Of a stretch of 58,890 nt of DNA, positions 36,101-43,536 are shown piece by piece. The notes under the pieces were generated by a model. That model was not told where the DNA came from, made no database searches, and worked only from the letters and a program-made list of their open reading frames with translations. Position 1 is the stretch's first letter. Each line of letters begins with the position of its first letter. The DNA comes from Terriglobia bacterium. Lineage in GTDB: Bacteria; Acidobacteriota; Terriglobia; Bryobacterales; Bryobacteraceae. Made by a program: the position numbers and the translations under genes. Where the stretch lies: contig JAJPJN010000050.1 in NCBI GenBank assembly GCA_021324185.1, forward strand, positions 1 to 58,890, written 5' to 3'.

Positions 36101-36230
36101 CGCGCCTCCCGAACAGACCTATCAGGTGTTTCAGGAGTATGAGCGCCGCCGCAAGGACATCGAAGCGCAATGGAAGCAGTTGCAGCCGCAGGTAGAACAA
36201 ATCGCGCATCTCACTACAGCGCAACGCTAA
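33105..36230 (+). CDS. Secreted BNR/VPS10-type beta-propeller protein (2)
   Basis: This exported protein of about 1,041 residues begins with a signal peptide (IVAMILASSSFAQ). The mature start, MRWRQVGPFRGGRAETAAGIAG, is shared with its neighbour at 36250. Many Asp-box blades follow (TTNGGASW, STDGGKNW, SRDGGQTW, STDAGETW, TRDGGKTW), then a Gly-rich GGGRGGGNAGQ insert and a C-terminal helical tail. The tail starts LDPRVHVTLADLQKQYDFAIELRDRV and looks coiled-coil. The frame is open back to 32934 over the divergent receptor gene, but the signal peptide supports ATG 33105 or 33120. It is a tandem paralog of the next gene, 19 bp apart. Its function is unknown; sortilin-type propellers bind peptides, which would suit the peptidase-rich context. 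Confidence 0.82.
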   Translation: MGALNMLHHRVRLLYARLSLGAIVAMILASSSFAQNIDPSLFNGMRWRQVGPFRGGRAETAAGIAGNPLVYYFGAVAGGVWKTTNGGASWTPITDRQGIFSIGAVTIDPTNPNVLYVGTGEPCLRNDISEGDGVYKSTDGGKNWTNIGLRDSRHIADILVDPEDPKTVFVAAVGHAFGPNEERGVFRSRDGGQTWQKILYVDDKTGATDLVMDPHNPKILFAAMYEVRRTAYSMISGGPGSGLYKSTDAGETWKHIEGHGLPGGILGRIGVAISGADSNRVYAMIEAKENALYRSDDGGQNWQMVNNEPIWVRPWYGNHVFADPKNRDLVYILDLGAMRSSDGGHSFSAMPVPHSDDHHLWIDPENPKRMIEADDGGASISQDGGVTWSPENNQPTAQFYHVATDKAFNYTIYGSQQDSGTVAIRSRTDSGSITDRDWRPVGGGESGFNWPDPRDSAIVYGGDHNGHFTRYDGHTGQVQDIAPWFGARAHPPAELKHRFQWTAPMLISPHDPGVLYIGGEVLFKSTTGGQSWTIISPDLTRNDKSKQQSSPTPLTPDNSSSEYYDTIFAISESPLQKGLIWVGSDDGLVHITRDGGKTWSRITPPQLPEWACVNIIEASPYSAGAAYLAADLHFSDDFRPMIFKTDDYGKTWKEITHGIPASDYVHSVHADPERKSLLYAGTETGIFVSFDDGENWQSLQLNLPHTPVFDTAIHANDLIAATHGRAFWVLDDITPLRQASSQVSSLSAYLYKPPSAIRVHAGGPGGGRGGGNAGQNPPAGAIIDYYLRAAPAGPVTLEIMDSTGRVLHRVTSAPAGQQAEAPTGGRARNNMENSLPAHAGMNRYVWNLRVNGPEPLPGIFIMEIRGGPIVPPGTYRVRLTVDGKQSAAPLEIRLDPRVHVTLADLQKQYDFAIELRDRVTEVHNLVLQIRQARAKLETARNGADRSRQQAIADLASKLDALEQRLTQVKSTNPSAALVYPIMLDAQYADLGNVLETADSAPPEQTYQVFQEYERRRKDIEAQWKQLQPQVEQIAHLTTAQR

Positions 36231-36249
36231 CCGGCAGAGGAGTTACATC

Positions 36250-39200
36250 GTGGTTCGTTATTCAGTTTCGCGGGCTCATACCGCTGTGCTTTTTCTTTTT
36301 TCGTGCGGATTCATCGCGTCAGCGCAGGTGGATCCCAAACTGTATCAGGCCCTGCGCTGGCGCTCCGTCGGACCGGATCGCGGCGGGCGCGTAACTACCG
36401 TAGCGGGTCTGCCGAACGATCGTCTCGTGTACTACATGGGCGCAACCGGCGGCGGTGTATGGAAGACGGTCAACGCCGGTATAACCTGGATGCCCATCTC
36501 CGACCGCTACTTCAAAACCGGTTCGGTCGGCTCGATTGCGGTTGCCCTTTCCGATCCAAACACCATCTACGTCGGCATGGGAGAAGCTTGTCTTCGCGCC
36601 AATATTTCACACGGCGATGGCGTCTACAAAACCACCGACGGTGGCCGGACCTGGCGCAACATCGGCCTGCGCGACACCAGCCAGATCGGCAAAGTATATG
36701 TCGATCCAACGGACGCCAACCTGGTCTACGTTGCGGCGATCGGCCATCCATATGGGCCAAACCAGGAACGCGGCGTGTTTCGTTCGAAAGATGGCGGCCA
36801 GACGTGGACCAAAATTCTTTTTGTGAATGAGAAAACCGGCGCTGCCGATATCGGTGCCGATCCTGCCAATCCGCGCATCATGTACGCCTCCACATGGCAA
36901 GTCCTCCGCACGCCCTGGGACATCTATGAGTTCGGACCCGGAAGCGGGATTTATAAAACCACCGATGGCGGCGATACTTGGACACTTCTGAAAAACGGCT
37001 TGCCAAAAACTCCTATGGGCAAGATTGGACTCGCGGTCTCCCCCGTCGATCCGAATCGCGTCTGGGCCACCATCGGCGGCGATGACGGCGGCATTTATCT
37101 TTCTGACGATGCCGGGCAGAATTGGAAGCTGATCAACGGCAGCTTTGAAATGCATTCGCGCCAGTACTACTATGGCCACATCTTTGCTGATCCGAAGGAG
37201 CGCAATACCGTCTACACCTTCGTCGCGAAAGATTTCTACAAATCCACGAACGCTGGAAAAACCTGGACAACCCTACAGACCCCCCACGGCGATTATCACG
37301 ACCTCTGGATCGATCCCAACGATAACCAGCGCATGGTAAACGCCAACGATGGCGGAGCCACCGTCACCTTTGATGGAGGGAAGAGTTGGAGCTCGGAAAT
37401 GAATCAACCAACCGGGCAGTTCTATACCGTTCGCGCGGATAACAACTTCCCTTACAACATCTATGGCGCGCAGCAGGACGACACGACCGTCTCCATTTCC
37501 AGTCAGGCGATCGGCGGGGCTGCCGGCCGCGGCGGCCTTACCGGCTCTGCGGATTTTACGGAAGTAGGCGGCGGGGAATCAGGATACGTCGTTCCTGATC
37601 CTAAAAATCCCGACATCATTTATGCCGGCGCATATTGGGGCTTGTTGACGCGCTATGACAAGCGCACAGGCATTACGCGCAATATCTCGGTTTGGCCCGA
37701 CATTCCCGGAGGGCGTAGCGGCGTAGATACGAAGTATCGTTTTCAGTGGACCTTCCCGATTGCCATCTCTCCCGCCGATCCGGCCGCCATCTATGTCGGC
37801 GGCAATGTCGTCTTCAAATCCATCAACCAGGGTCAAAGTTGGAAGAGCATCAGTCCCGATCTCACCAGAAACGATAAAACCCGCGAGGCCGGAGGGCGTC
37901 TCGAAGACATCTACGATACCGTCTTCACCATTGCGCCCTCACCGCTCGACAAGAACGTGATTTGGGCCGGCTCCGATGATGGACTCATCCACCTCACCCG
38001 CGATGGCGGCGCCACTTGGAGGAACGTGACTCCTCCTGCAGTGCAGCCGTGGACCAGAATAAATGTGATCGAGGCATCTTCGCACGATCCCGCAACCGCA
38101 TACGTCGCTGCCAATCGCTATCAGCTCGATGACTTCAGGCCGTATATCTATCGCACCCACGATTACGGCAAGACCTGGACGCTGGCGGTGCAGGGCATTC
38201 CGGAGGACACCTTCGCCCGTTCTGTGCGGCAAGATCCCGTGCGCTCTGATCTGCTCTACGCGGGCGCCGAGACCGGAGTCTACGTCTCGTTCGACGATGG
38301 CGATCACTGGCAGAGCCTGCAACAGAATCTGCCGGTAGTTCCCATCACCGATCTCACCATCAGGAACGGAGATCTGATCATTTCTACCCAGGGGCGCGCG
38401 TTCTGGGTTATGGATGACATCACTCCCCTCGAACAAATTAGCGGTGATACGAATGCCGCCTTGCATCTGTTCGCTCCACGCCCTGCTTATCGCGCCGGAC
38501 GCGGCCGGTCCTTTGGCGCCAGTGGAACGCTCGATCGCGTCATCGTGGATTACGAACTCGCCAGCGCGCCCGCGCCGCCCGTTACCATCGAGTTTCTCGA
38601 CGCGAACGGCAAACTGGTCAAGTCGTTTTCAAGCGTGCAAAAAGACGCGCCCAATCAGGCAACAGGCAGGCGCGGCGGAGGCGGCCGCAGTGGCGGTGCT
38701 GAAGCTGCTGTCGGTGTGCAGCCGGGGCTAAACAGATTTGCCTGGGACATGCGTTATCCCGACGCGACTGGAATTGAAAGCGGCACCTTCCTGCTCGGCG
38801 GCAACTTGCGCGGTCCGGAGGCTGCGCCCGGTAGTTATCAGGTGAGAATCACCGCCAATGGCGCCACCGCCACGCAGAAGTTTGAAATTCGAAGAGACCC
38901 GCGTGTCCCAACCACTGACTTGGATTACCGGAAGCAGTTGACCTTTCTGCTCACCGTGCGCGACCGGCTTTCAGAAACAGACGCCGCCATCAACCGCATT
39001 CAAAAAGCGCAGCGGCAGGTGAATTCTGTTTTGCAGAAGGCAGGCGCGCAAACCTCGCTGGTTGCCGAAGGCCGTAAGCTCTCTGCTGCCCTGGAATTCG
39101 AAGCGGAGCAACTTTTTCAGCCGCACTTCACCGGCTTCGACGATCAGACGCTCATCTATCCGCTGGGGCTGAACAATCGCTTTGCCGCGCTTGCAAGCTA

Positions 39201-39369
39201 CGCTCAAGGTGACTATCCGCCGACCGATCAGGAAATCGCGGTTCTCCACGAACTCTCTGCGGATATCGAGCGAATTCTGGCCAAAACCAAACAGACTCTC
39301 GAAATTGACCTTCCCGCTTTCAACAAAGACTCGGAAGCAGCCGGATTGGCCGAACCGTCCGGCCACTGA
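36250..39369 (+). CDS. Secreted BNR/VPS10-type beta-propeller protein (3)
   Basis: This 1,039-residue exported paralog of the preceding gene has a GTG start with GAGGAG about 9 nt upstream. The signal peptide is AHTAVLFLFSCGFIASAQ. The mature start LRWRSVGPDRGGRVTTVAG and the Asp-box series (TTDGGRTW, SKDGGQTW, TTDGGDTW, TRDGGATW) match gene 2. The GRRGGGGRSGG tract and the helical tail with RRDPRVPTTDLDYRKQLTFLL also correspond. The pair is a tandem duplication that has diverged. The next gene's operator palindrome starts 35 bp after its stop, so this gene ends the unit. Confidence 0.82.
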   Translation: MVRYSVSRAHTAVLFLFSCGFIASAQVDPKLYQALRWRSVGPDRGGRVTTVAGLPNDRLVYYMGATGGGVWKTVNAGITWMPISDRYFKTGSVGSIAVALSDPNTIYVGMGEACLRANISHGDGVYKTTDGGRTWRNIGLRDTSQIGKVYVDPTDANLVYVAAIGHPYGPNQERGVFRSKDGGQTWTKILFVNEKTGAADIGADPANPRIMYASTWQVLRTPWDIYEFGPGSGIYKTTDGGDTWTLLKNGLPKTPMGKIGLAVSPVDPNRVWATIGGDDGGIYLSDDAGQNWKLINGSFEMHSRQYYYGHIFADPKERNTVYTFVAKDFYKSTNAGKTWTTLQTPHGDYHDLWIDPNDNQRMVNANDGGATVTFDGGKSWSSEMNQPTGQFYTVRADNNFPYNIYGAQQDDTTVSISSQAIGGAAGRGGLTGSADFTEVGGGESGYVVPDPKNPDIIYAGAYWGLLTRYDKRTGITRNISVWPDIPGGRSGVDTKYRFQWTFPIAISPADPAAIYVGGNVVFKSINQGQSWKSISPDLTRNDKTREAGGRLEDIYDTVFTIAPSPLDKNVIWAGSDDGLIHLTRDGGATWRNVTPPAVQPWTRINVIEASSHDPATAYVAANRYQLDDFRPYIYRTHDYGKTWTLAVQGIPEDTFARSVRQDPVRSDLLYAGAETGVYVSFDDGDHWQSLQQNLPVVPITDLTIRNGDLIISTQGRAFWVMDDITPLEQISGDTNAALHLFAPRPAYRAGRGRSFGASGTLDRVIVDYELASAPAPPVTIEFLDANGKLVKSFSSVQKDAPNQATGRRGGGGRSGGAEAAVGVQPGLNRFAWDMRYPDATGIESGTFLLGGNLRGPEAAPGSYQVRITANGATATQKFEIRRDPRVPTTDLDYRKQLTFLLTVRDRLSETDAAINRIQKAQRQVNSVLQKAGAQTSLVAEGRKLSAALEFEAEQLFQPHFTGFDDQTLIYPLGLNNRFAALASYAQGDYPPTDQEIAVLHELSADIERILAKTKQTLEIDLPAFNKDSEAAGLAEPSGH

Positions 39370-39403
39370 TTTCGTGAGCGTTCACAACGCCCAAAAAAAA
39401 TTT

Positions 39404-39415
39404 CTGACATGTCAG
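39404..39415. promoter_or_regulatory. Palindromic operator CTGACATGTCAG (site 1)
   Basis: This is a perfect 12-bp palindrome 22 bp before the ATG of the PLP-enzyme/permease/GntR operon. Its left half CTGACA also resembles a -35 element. The identical 12-mer occurs at 47862-47873 just upstream of TonB receptor 2. Two identical palindromes at two promoters of one functional region suggest a shared regulator, most simply the GntR fusion encoded in this operon. Confidence 0.65.
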
Positions 39416-39437
39416 CTCAACGATACGCTAAAAAACT

Positions 39438-40685
39438 ATGCCCCTGAGACAGCTTGTGCCCGCCAAGGTGCGCGCCTGCTTCCCGGCGCTGCAACGGTCT
39501 GACTTCATCTTTTTTGATAACGCGGCTGGAGCGCAGATTCCGCAACAGGTGCTCGATGCCGTAACTCACCACCTGCTGGAGTGCAACGTACAACGTGGCG
39601 GCCGTTACCAAAAGAGCCGCGAGGTGGACGCCGCAATTGCACAAGCGCGAGAAAGCGTCGCGCTGCTCCTCAACGCCAATCATCCCGACGAGGTTGCCTT
39701 TGGCATGAATGCAACCTCCTTTATTCGCCTGGTTAGTTTGGCCATCGGCCTCACGCTTCGCCCGCGCAACCAGATTGTCGTCACCGACATGGATCATGAA
39801 GCGAACATTGCTGCCTGGCTGGCGCTCCAATCCAACGGCGCAATTTTCCGCTGGTGGCGCATGCGCGAAGATGGCAAATTGCACGTCGAGGACTTGGAAC
39901 CGTTGCTCGGGCCGCGCACCCGCGTCGTGGCTCTCCCGGCGGCATCCAACGCCATTGGTTCCATCGTCGACGTCGCGAGTGTATCGAAAGCCGTTCACCG
40001 CTTCGGTGGCGAAGTGTTCGTCGACTGCGTTCACTACGCGCCGCACGGGATCATTGATGTTCAGGCGCTCGGCTGTGATTACCTGGTGTGCTCGGGATAC
40101 AAGATCTTTTCGCCCCACATGGGATTTCTTTGGGGCCGGCGCGAGCTGCTCAAAAAACTACCGGCCTTCCGGGAAGACTTTATCCCGGATGAACCTCCCG
40201 GAAAAATCGAGGCGGGAACTTTCATCTACGAGAATGTTGCCGGCATGGATGCCGCAGTGCGCTACATCGAGCAACTGGGTCGAGACCTAACCGAAGAAAG
40301 CGCCAACGGCTCGCGACGCAACAACCTCCTCGCCGGCATGAGCGCCATTCGAAATTATGAGGAGATGCTCTCCCTCGACTTCTTGCGCCTCTTGCGCGAC
40401 TCAGGCGCGCAGGTCTATGGAATAACGGACGAACACCGGCTCAGTGAGCGCGTCCCCACGTTTTTGTTCAATTTGCCGGGTGTATCTCCAGAGCGATTGA
40501 CCGATACGATGGCCGCTGCTGGAATCGGAGTTCGTGACGGGCACATGTACTCACCGAGGCTCATGCAGCGCCTCGGCCTGCCTTATCCTGAGGGCGCCGT
40601 TCGCGCATCGCTCGTGCACTACAACACTAAGGAAGAGATCGCCCGGTTCGGTCAGGTGCTGGCGGCCATAACTCCGGATGCCTGA
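39438..40685 (+). CDS. Class V PLP enzyme, cysteine-desulfurase-like (SufS-like subgroup)
   Basis: This 415-residue cytoplasmic fold-type I PLP enzyme matches the cysteine-desulfurase-like branch of class V by TDMDHEANIAAWLAL, PAASNAIGSIVD, EVFVDCVHYAPHG (Asp196, His199) and the PLP lysine in CSGYKIFSPH (Lys222). True cysteine desulfurases have a mobile Cys loop; I do not see a convincing equivalent, so the substrate may be another amino acid. The permease ATG overlaps its stop by 8 bp, a coupled arrangement. A palindromic operator lies just upstream. It is likely the catabolic enzyme of a permease-linked amino-acid utilisation unit. Confidence 0.8.
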   Translation: MPLRQLVPAKVRACFPALQRSDFIFFDNAAGAQIPQQVLDAVTHHLLECNVQRGGRYQKSREVDAAIAQARESVALLLNANHPDEVAFGMNATSFIRLVSLAIGLTLRPRNQIVVTDMDHEANIAAWLALQSNGAIFRWWRMREDGKLHVEDLEPLLGPRTRVVALPAASNAIGSIVDVASVSKAVHRFGGEVFVDCVHYAPHGIIDVQALGCDYLVCSGYKIFSPHMGFLWGRRELLKKLPAFREDFIPDEPPGKIEAGTFIYENVAGMDAAVRYIEQLGRDLTEESANGSRRNNLLAGMSAIRNYEEMLSLDFLRLLRDSGAQVYGITDEHRLSERVPTFLFNLPGVSPERLTDTMAAAGIGVRDGHMYSPRLMQRLGLPYPEGAVRASLVHYNTKEEIARFGQVLAAITPDA

Positions 40686-42081
40686 CCAATCTCCCGCCGT
40701 ATCGCTTTCGCCTCCCGATGCACTGCGCCGCAACTTGACGCAGCGGCAGCTCAGTATGCTCGCCATCGGCGGCGCCATAGGCGTCGGCCTGTTTCTAGGC
40801 AGCAGCGTCACCATCGGACTGGCTGGGCCCGCGGTTTTGCTGTCGCATGTATTTTGCGCCATCATCGCCATGATTGTGGCCTATGCGCTGGCGGAAATGG
40901 CCGTCGTACATCCCGTGGCCGGATCATTCGGCGTCTATGCCGAAAAATATCTCGGAAGCTGGTCTGGCTTTGCCGTGCGGGCCACGTACGCAGTCGTCCA
41001 GATCATTGCCATCGGTGCTGAAGTTACCGCTGTCGCCATCTACTTTTCGTTCTGGTTCCCCAATGTTCCCCAGTGGATCTGGGTCGTCGCCGTTTCCATC
41101 GGCCTAGTCGCCATCAATACCATGCAGGTGGGCCGCTTCGGCGAATTTGAATATTGGTTTGCATTGATAAAAGTACTCGCCATCATTGCATTTATTCTCA
41201 TCGGCGCCGCCCTCATATTCGGCTTCGGATTCCGGCACGCCATCGCCCTTTCCAACTTGGTCGCGCACGGCGGTTTTTTCCCAAAGGGGTGGAAAGGAGT
41301 CTGGCTTGCGCTCAGCCTCACATTGACCAGTTACATGGGCGTCGAAGTCGTCGCAGTCACTGCAGGCGAAGCGGAGCAGCCGGAAAAATCCATTCCGCGG
41401 GCCATGCGCACCATCGTCTTTCGACTCATTCTTTTCTACTGGCTCGCCATGACCGTCATTCTGGCCATCCGGCCCTGGAATCAAGCTGGAAACGCCTTGA
41501 CCAGCAGCCCCTTCGTGCAGGCCTTTGCCACCGCCGGTATCCCTTACGCCGCCACCGTCATGAACCTGGTCGTGATCACGGCGGCATTATCGAGTTCCAA
41601 TACGGACTTGTATCTCACTACCCGAATGCTCTTCTCGCTCGCCCGCGGCTCTTATCTGCCGGATTCGCTCGGCCGCCTGAATCGCAACGGAGTTCCTGGC
41701 CCCGCTCTGGCAGTCTCATCAGCCGGAATGCTGGCCGCCATTCTGCTGGCTATTTTCTCTCCGGGCAGGGCATTTCTATTGCTATACGGCGTCGCTGTCG
41801 CTGGTATGTTCTTTGTGTGGTTGGTTATTCTGGCTACGCATTTGCGTTTCCGGCGCGCGCTCGGCAGCGCCGGCGTTGCGGCACTTCCCATGCGGTTGCC
41901 GTTTTTCCCCGTATCTACTCTACTCGGAGGATTTGCGCTCCTCGCAATTGCTCTCGGCACCTTCTATGTCGATGGCCTGCAGTACACGATTCCCGCCTTT
42001 CTCCCCTTTCTGCTGGTGATCTCCATTTTGTACTTCAAAACGAGAAAACGCCTTCGCGCCGCCCGCGCGCACGCCGCCTGA
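40678..42081 (+). CDS. Amino-acid permease of the APC superfamily
   Basis: This 467-residue inner-membrane transporter has about 12 hydrophobic segments. The N-terminus carries the APC signature LSMLAIGGAIGVGLFLGSS. VAGSFGVYAEKYLG and SLTLTSYMGVEVVAVTAGEAEQPEKSIPRAM are typical of the amino-acid/GABA/aromatic permease group. It overlaps the PLP enzyme gene by 8 bp, so production is coupled. It precedes the GntR-fusion gene by 60 bp. It most likely brings the substrate of this operon into the cytoplasm after outer-membrane passage. Which amino acid is carried cannot be read. Confidence 0.88.
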   Translation: MPDQSPAVSLSPPDALRRNLTQRQLSMLAIGGAIGVGLFLGSSVTIGLAGPAVLLSHVFCAIIAMIVAYALAEMAVVHPVAGSFGVYAEKYLGSWSGFAVRATYAVVQIIAIGAEVTAVAIYFSFWFPNVPQWIWVVAVSIGLVAINTMQVGRFGEFEYWFALIKVLAIIAFILIGAALIFGFGFRHAIALSNLVAHGGFFPKGWKGVWLALSLTLTSYMGVEVVAVTAGEAEQPEKSIPRAMRTIVFRLILFYWLAMTVILAIRPWNQAGNALTSSPFVQAFATAGIPYAATVMNLVVITAALSSSNTDLYLTTRMLFSLARGSYLPDSLGRLNRNGVPGPALAVSSAGMLAAILLAIFSPGRAFLLLYGVAVAGMFFVWLVILATHLRFRRALGSAGVAALPMRLPFFPVSTLLGGFALLAIALGTFYVDGLQYTIPAFLPFLLVISILYFKTRKRLRAARAHAA

Positions 42082-42141
42082 ACCCTGTAGTACTTCGCGA
42101 GTTGCTTGTAAGTCAGGAAGATATGCGATACTTCTTCGTGG

Positions 42142-43413
42142 GTGCTCCTCGAAATAGCGAAACGACCAGCGTCTGAGCCCCGCTCGGGCCAGCCGCAGCT
42201 CAACCGGATCGCATTCGACCGCATCAAACAGGACATTATTCGCTGCGCTCTGCAGCCCGGCAAGCGTGTCACCGAGGCGCAGTTGTCCGCCCGCTACGCG
42301 ATGGGCAAAGCGCCTATCCGCGCCGCGCTCCGGGGGCTATGCCAGGCCGGTTTCGTGCGCGCCATCCCGCGCCGGGGATATGTCATCATCCCGGTCACCG
42401 TGCGTGACGTTCAGGACATCACGCAAGTAAGACTGCTGCTCGAACCGACTGCTGCGCGGCTTGCCGCCGGTAGAATTGCAGCCGAGCAACTCGCCCGCCT
42501 AAGCGCTTTGTGCCAGGTCCGCTACACCCCCGGTGAGCGCCCGCGCGAAGCGGCAGTTTCCGCCCACCGGGAGTTTCACCTGCTGATTGCCAGCGCATCC
42601 GGCAACGAAAAGCTGGCCGAACTCCTGTCAGGCTTGTACGACGAAGTCGAGCGGCTCATCCATCTTTGCCTCTCCCGTGTCATTCCCGATGAGATGCTGG
42701 GCTACCGCCCTTTGGTCGAAGCGCTTGCTACCGGCGATGGCGAAGCTGCTTCCCGGCTCATGATCGAGCAGATTGAGTTAGGGCGGAAGCGAATCATGGA
42801 TGCCTTGCTCTCTACCTCGCCCGATGCCGAAATCGACATCAGCGACGGCTCGAATAAAAAGGAATTGAGCCTGCCGGAATTCGTCCACCAGCTCAACGAA
42901 ATCCTCGCCCTGAGTCCCGGAAACGAAGTGCCGTTTCGTGTCGCCCGGCGGCTTCCCCGCCTCTTGCGGACCGCCGATCTGCTCACCCCCGAGCAGCGTG
43001 AATCCAGTTCGCATTCTTACCGCAGGCACACGCTGTTTGAGGATCCCGACGGGCGCTACACGATTGAAGCGCGCGTCTGGCAGGCCGCACAGAGCACGCC
43101 GCTATACAGCATTCCATTCTGGTCGGTGATTGGGATTTACGAGGGCGAATTGCGCGAAAGCTGTTACCGGCGCCTGGAACGCCCGGACGGCGCCATTCGC
43201 TTCATCCCCAACGGTGTAACACACCATCGCTCCGGACAGGTGACCTATATCGATCCGGCGGGCAGCACCTTACACAGGTTCGACAATCCAACTTCCGAAT
43301 CCACTATTTCGATACATGTCTTTGGTACCGATACACGCAGCTCGGAAAGACTAACGGATTGTTACCTGCCGGAAGATTACCCCGGCGCTGCCGCCGACCT
43401 GCCAGGATTGTAA
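42142..43413 (+). CDS. GntR/FCD regulator fused to a degenerate cysteine-dioxygenase-type cupin
   Basis: This 423-residue protein has three parts. Residues 20-82 form a GntR winged helix (VTEAQLSARYAMGKAPIRAALRG, RAIPRRGYVI). Residues 90-215 form a helical FCD-type domain in which most usual metal ligands appear replaced (for example YRPLVEAL where EHxxIxxAL is normal). Residues 250-400 resemble a cysteine-dioxygenase-type cupin: YTIEARVWQ, VIGIYEGELRES, GSTLHRFDNPT, SIHVFG. The HxH iron motif that should precede WSVIGIYEG reads YSI (322-324), while His378 and His392 remain. A sensory rather than catalytic cupin is likely. The start is a GTG. It probably controls its own operon and others through CTGACATGTCAG. 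Confidence 0.75.
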   Translation: MLLEIAKRPASEPRSGQPQLNRIAFDRIKQDIIRCALQPGKRVTEAQLSARYAMGKAPIRAALRGLCQAGFVRAIPRRGYVIIPVTVRDVQDITQVRLLLEPTAARLAAGRIAAEQLARLSALCQVRYTPGERPREAAVSAHREFHLLIASASGNEKLAELLSGLYDEVERLIHLCLSRVIPDEMLGYRPLVEALATGDGEAASRLMIEQIELGRKRIMDALLSTSPDAEIDISDGSNKKELSLPEFVHQLNEILALSPGNEVPFRVARRLPRLLRTADLLTPEQRESSSHSYRRHTLFEDPDGRYTIEARVWQAAQSTPLYSIPFWSVIGIYEGELRESCYRRLERPDGAIRFIPNGVTHHRSGQVTYIDPAGSTLHRFDNPTSESTISIHVFGTDTRSSERLTDCYLPEDYPGAAADLPGL

Positions 43414-43432
43414 AGAATCCGTACCCGGCAAA

Positions 43433-43536
43433 CTACTGCGGCTGAGGTCGCTTAGGATCGTAGTCGAGCCGCACCGAAATCGTCGTCGCTTCAGAAGACG
43501 TACATATTAACTCGTTCGGTTTGGCAGTAACGGCTG
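43433..43536 (-). other. Possible gene remnant between the GntR fusion and the MBL gene
   Basis: One minus-strand frame, open without an ATG from inside the MBL gene's end to TAG 43433-43435, reads AIRVTAVTAKPNELI, then CTSSEATTISVRLDYDPKRP before a short tail. The amino-acid pattern is protein-like (beta-strand alternation), but there is no start codon or ribosome site of its own. It may be the displaced original end of the MBL gene, a remnant of another gene, or chance. The 123-bp gap holds nothing else that I recognise. Confidence 0.25.

Noticed and set aside
41154-42176. Plus-strand frame of 340 codons overlapping the permease
   Set aside because: It has low-complexity Arg/His/Ser composition and is another frame of the permease gene, whose membrane segments and APC motif are clear.
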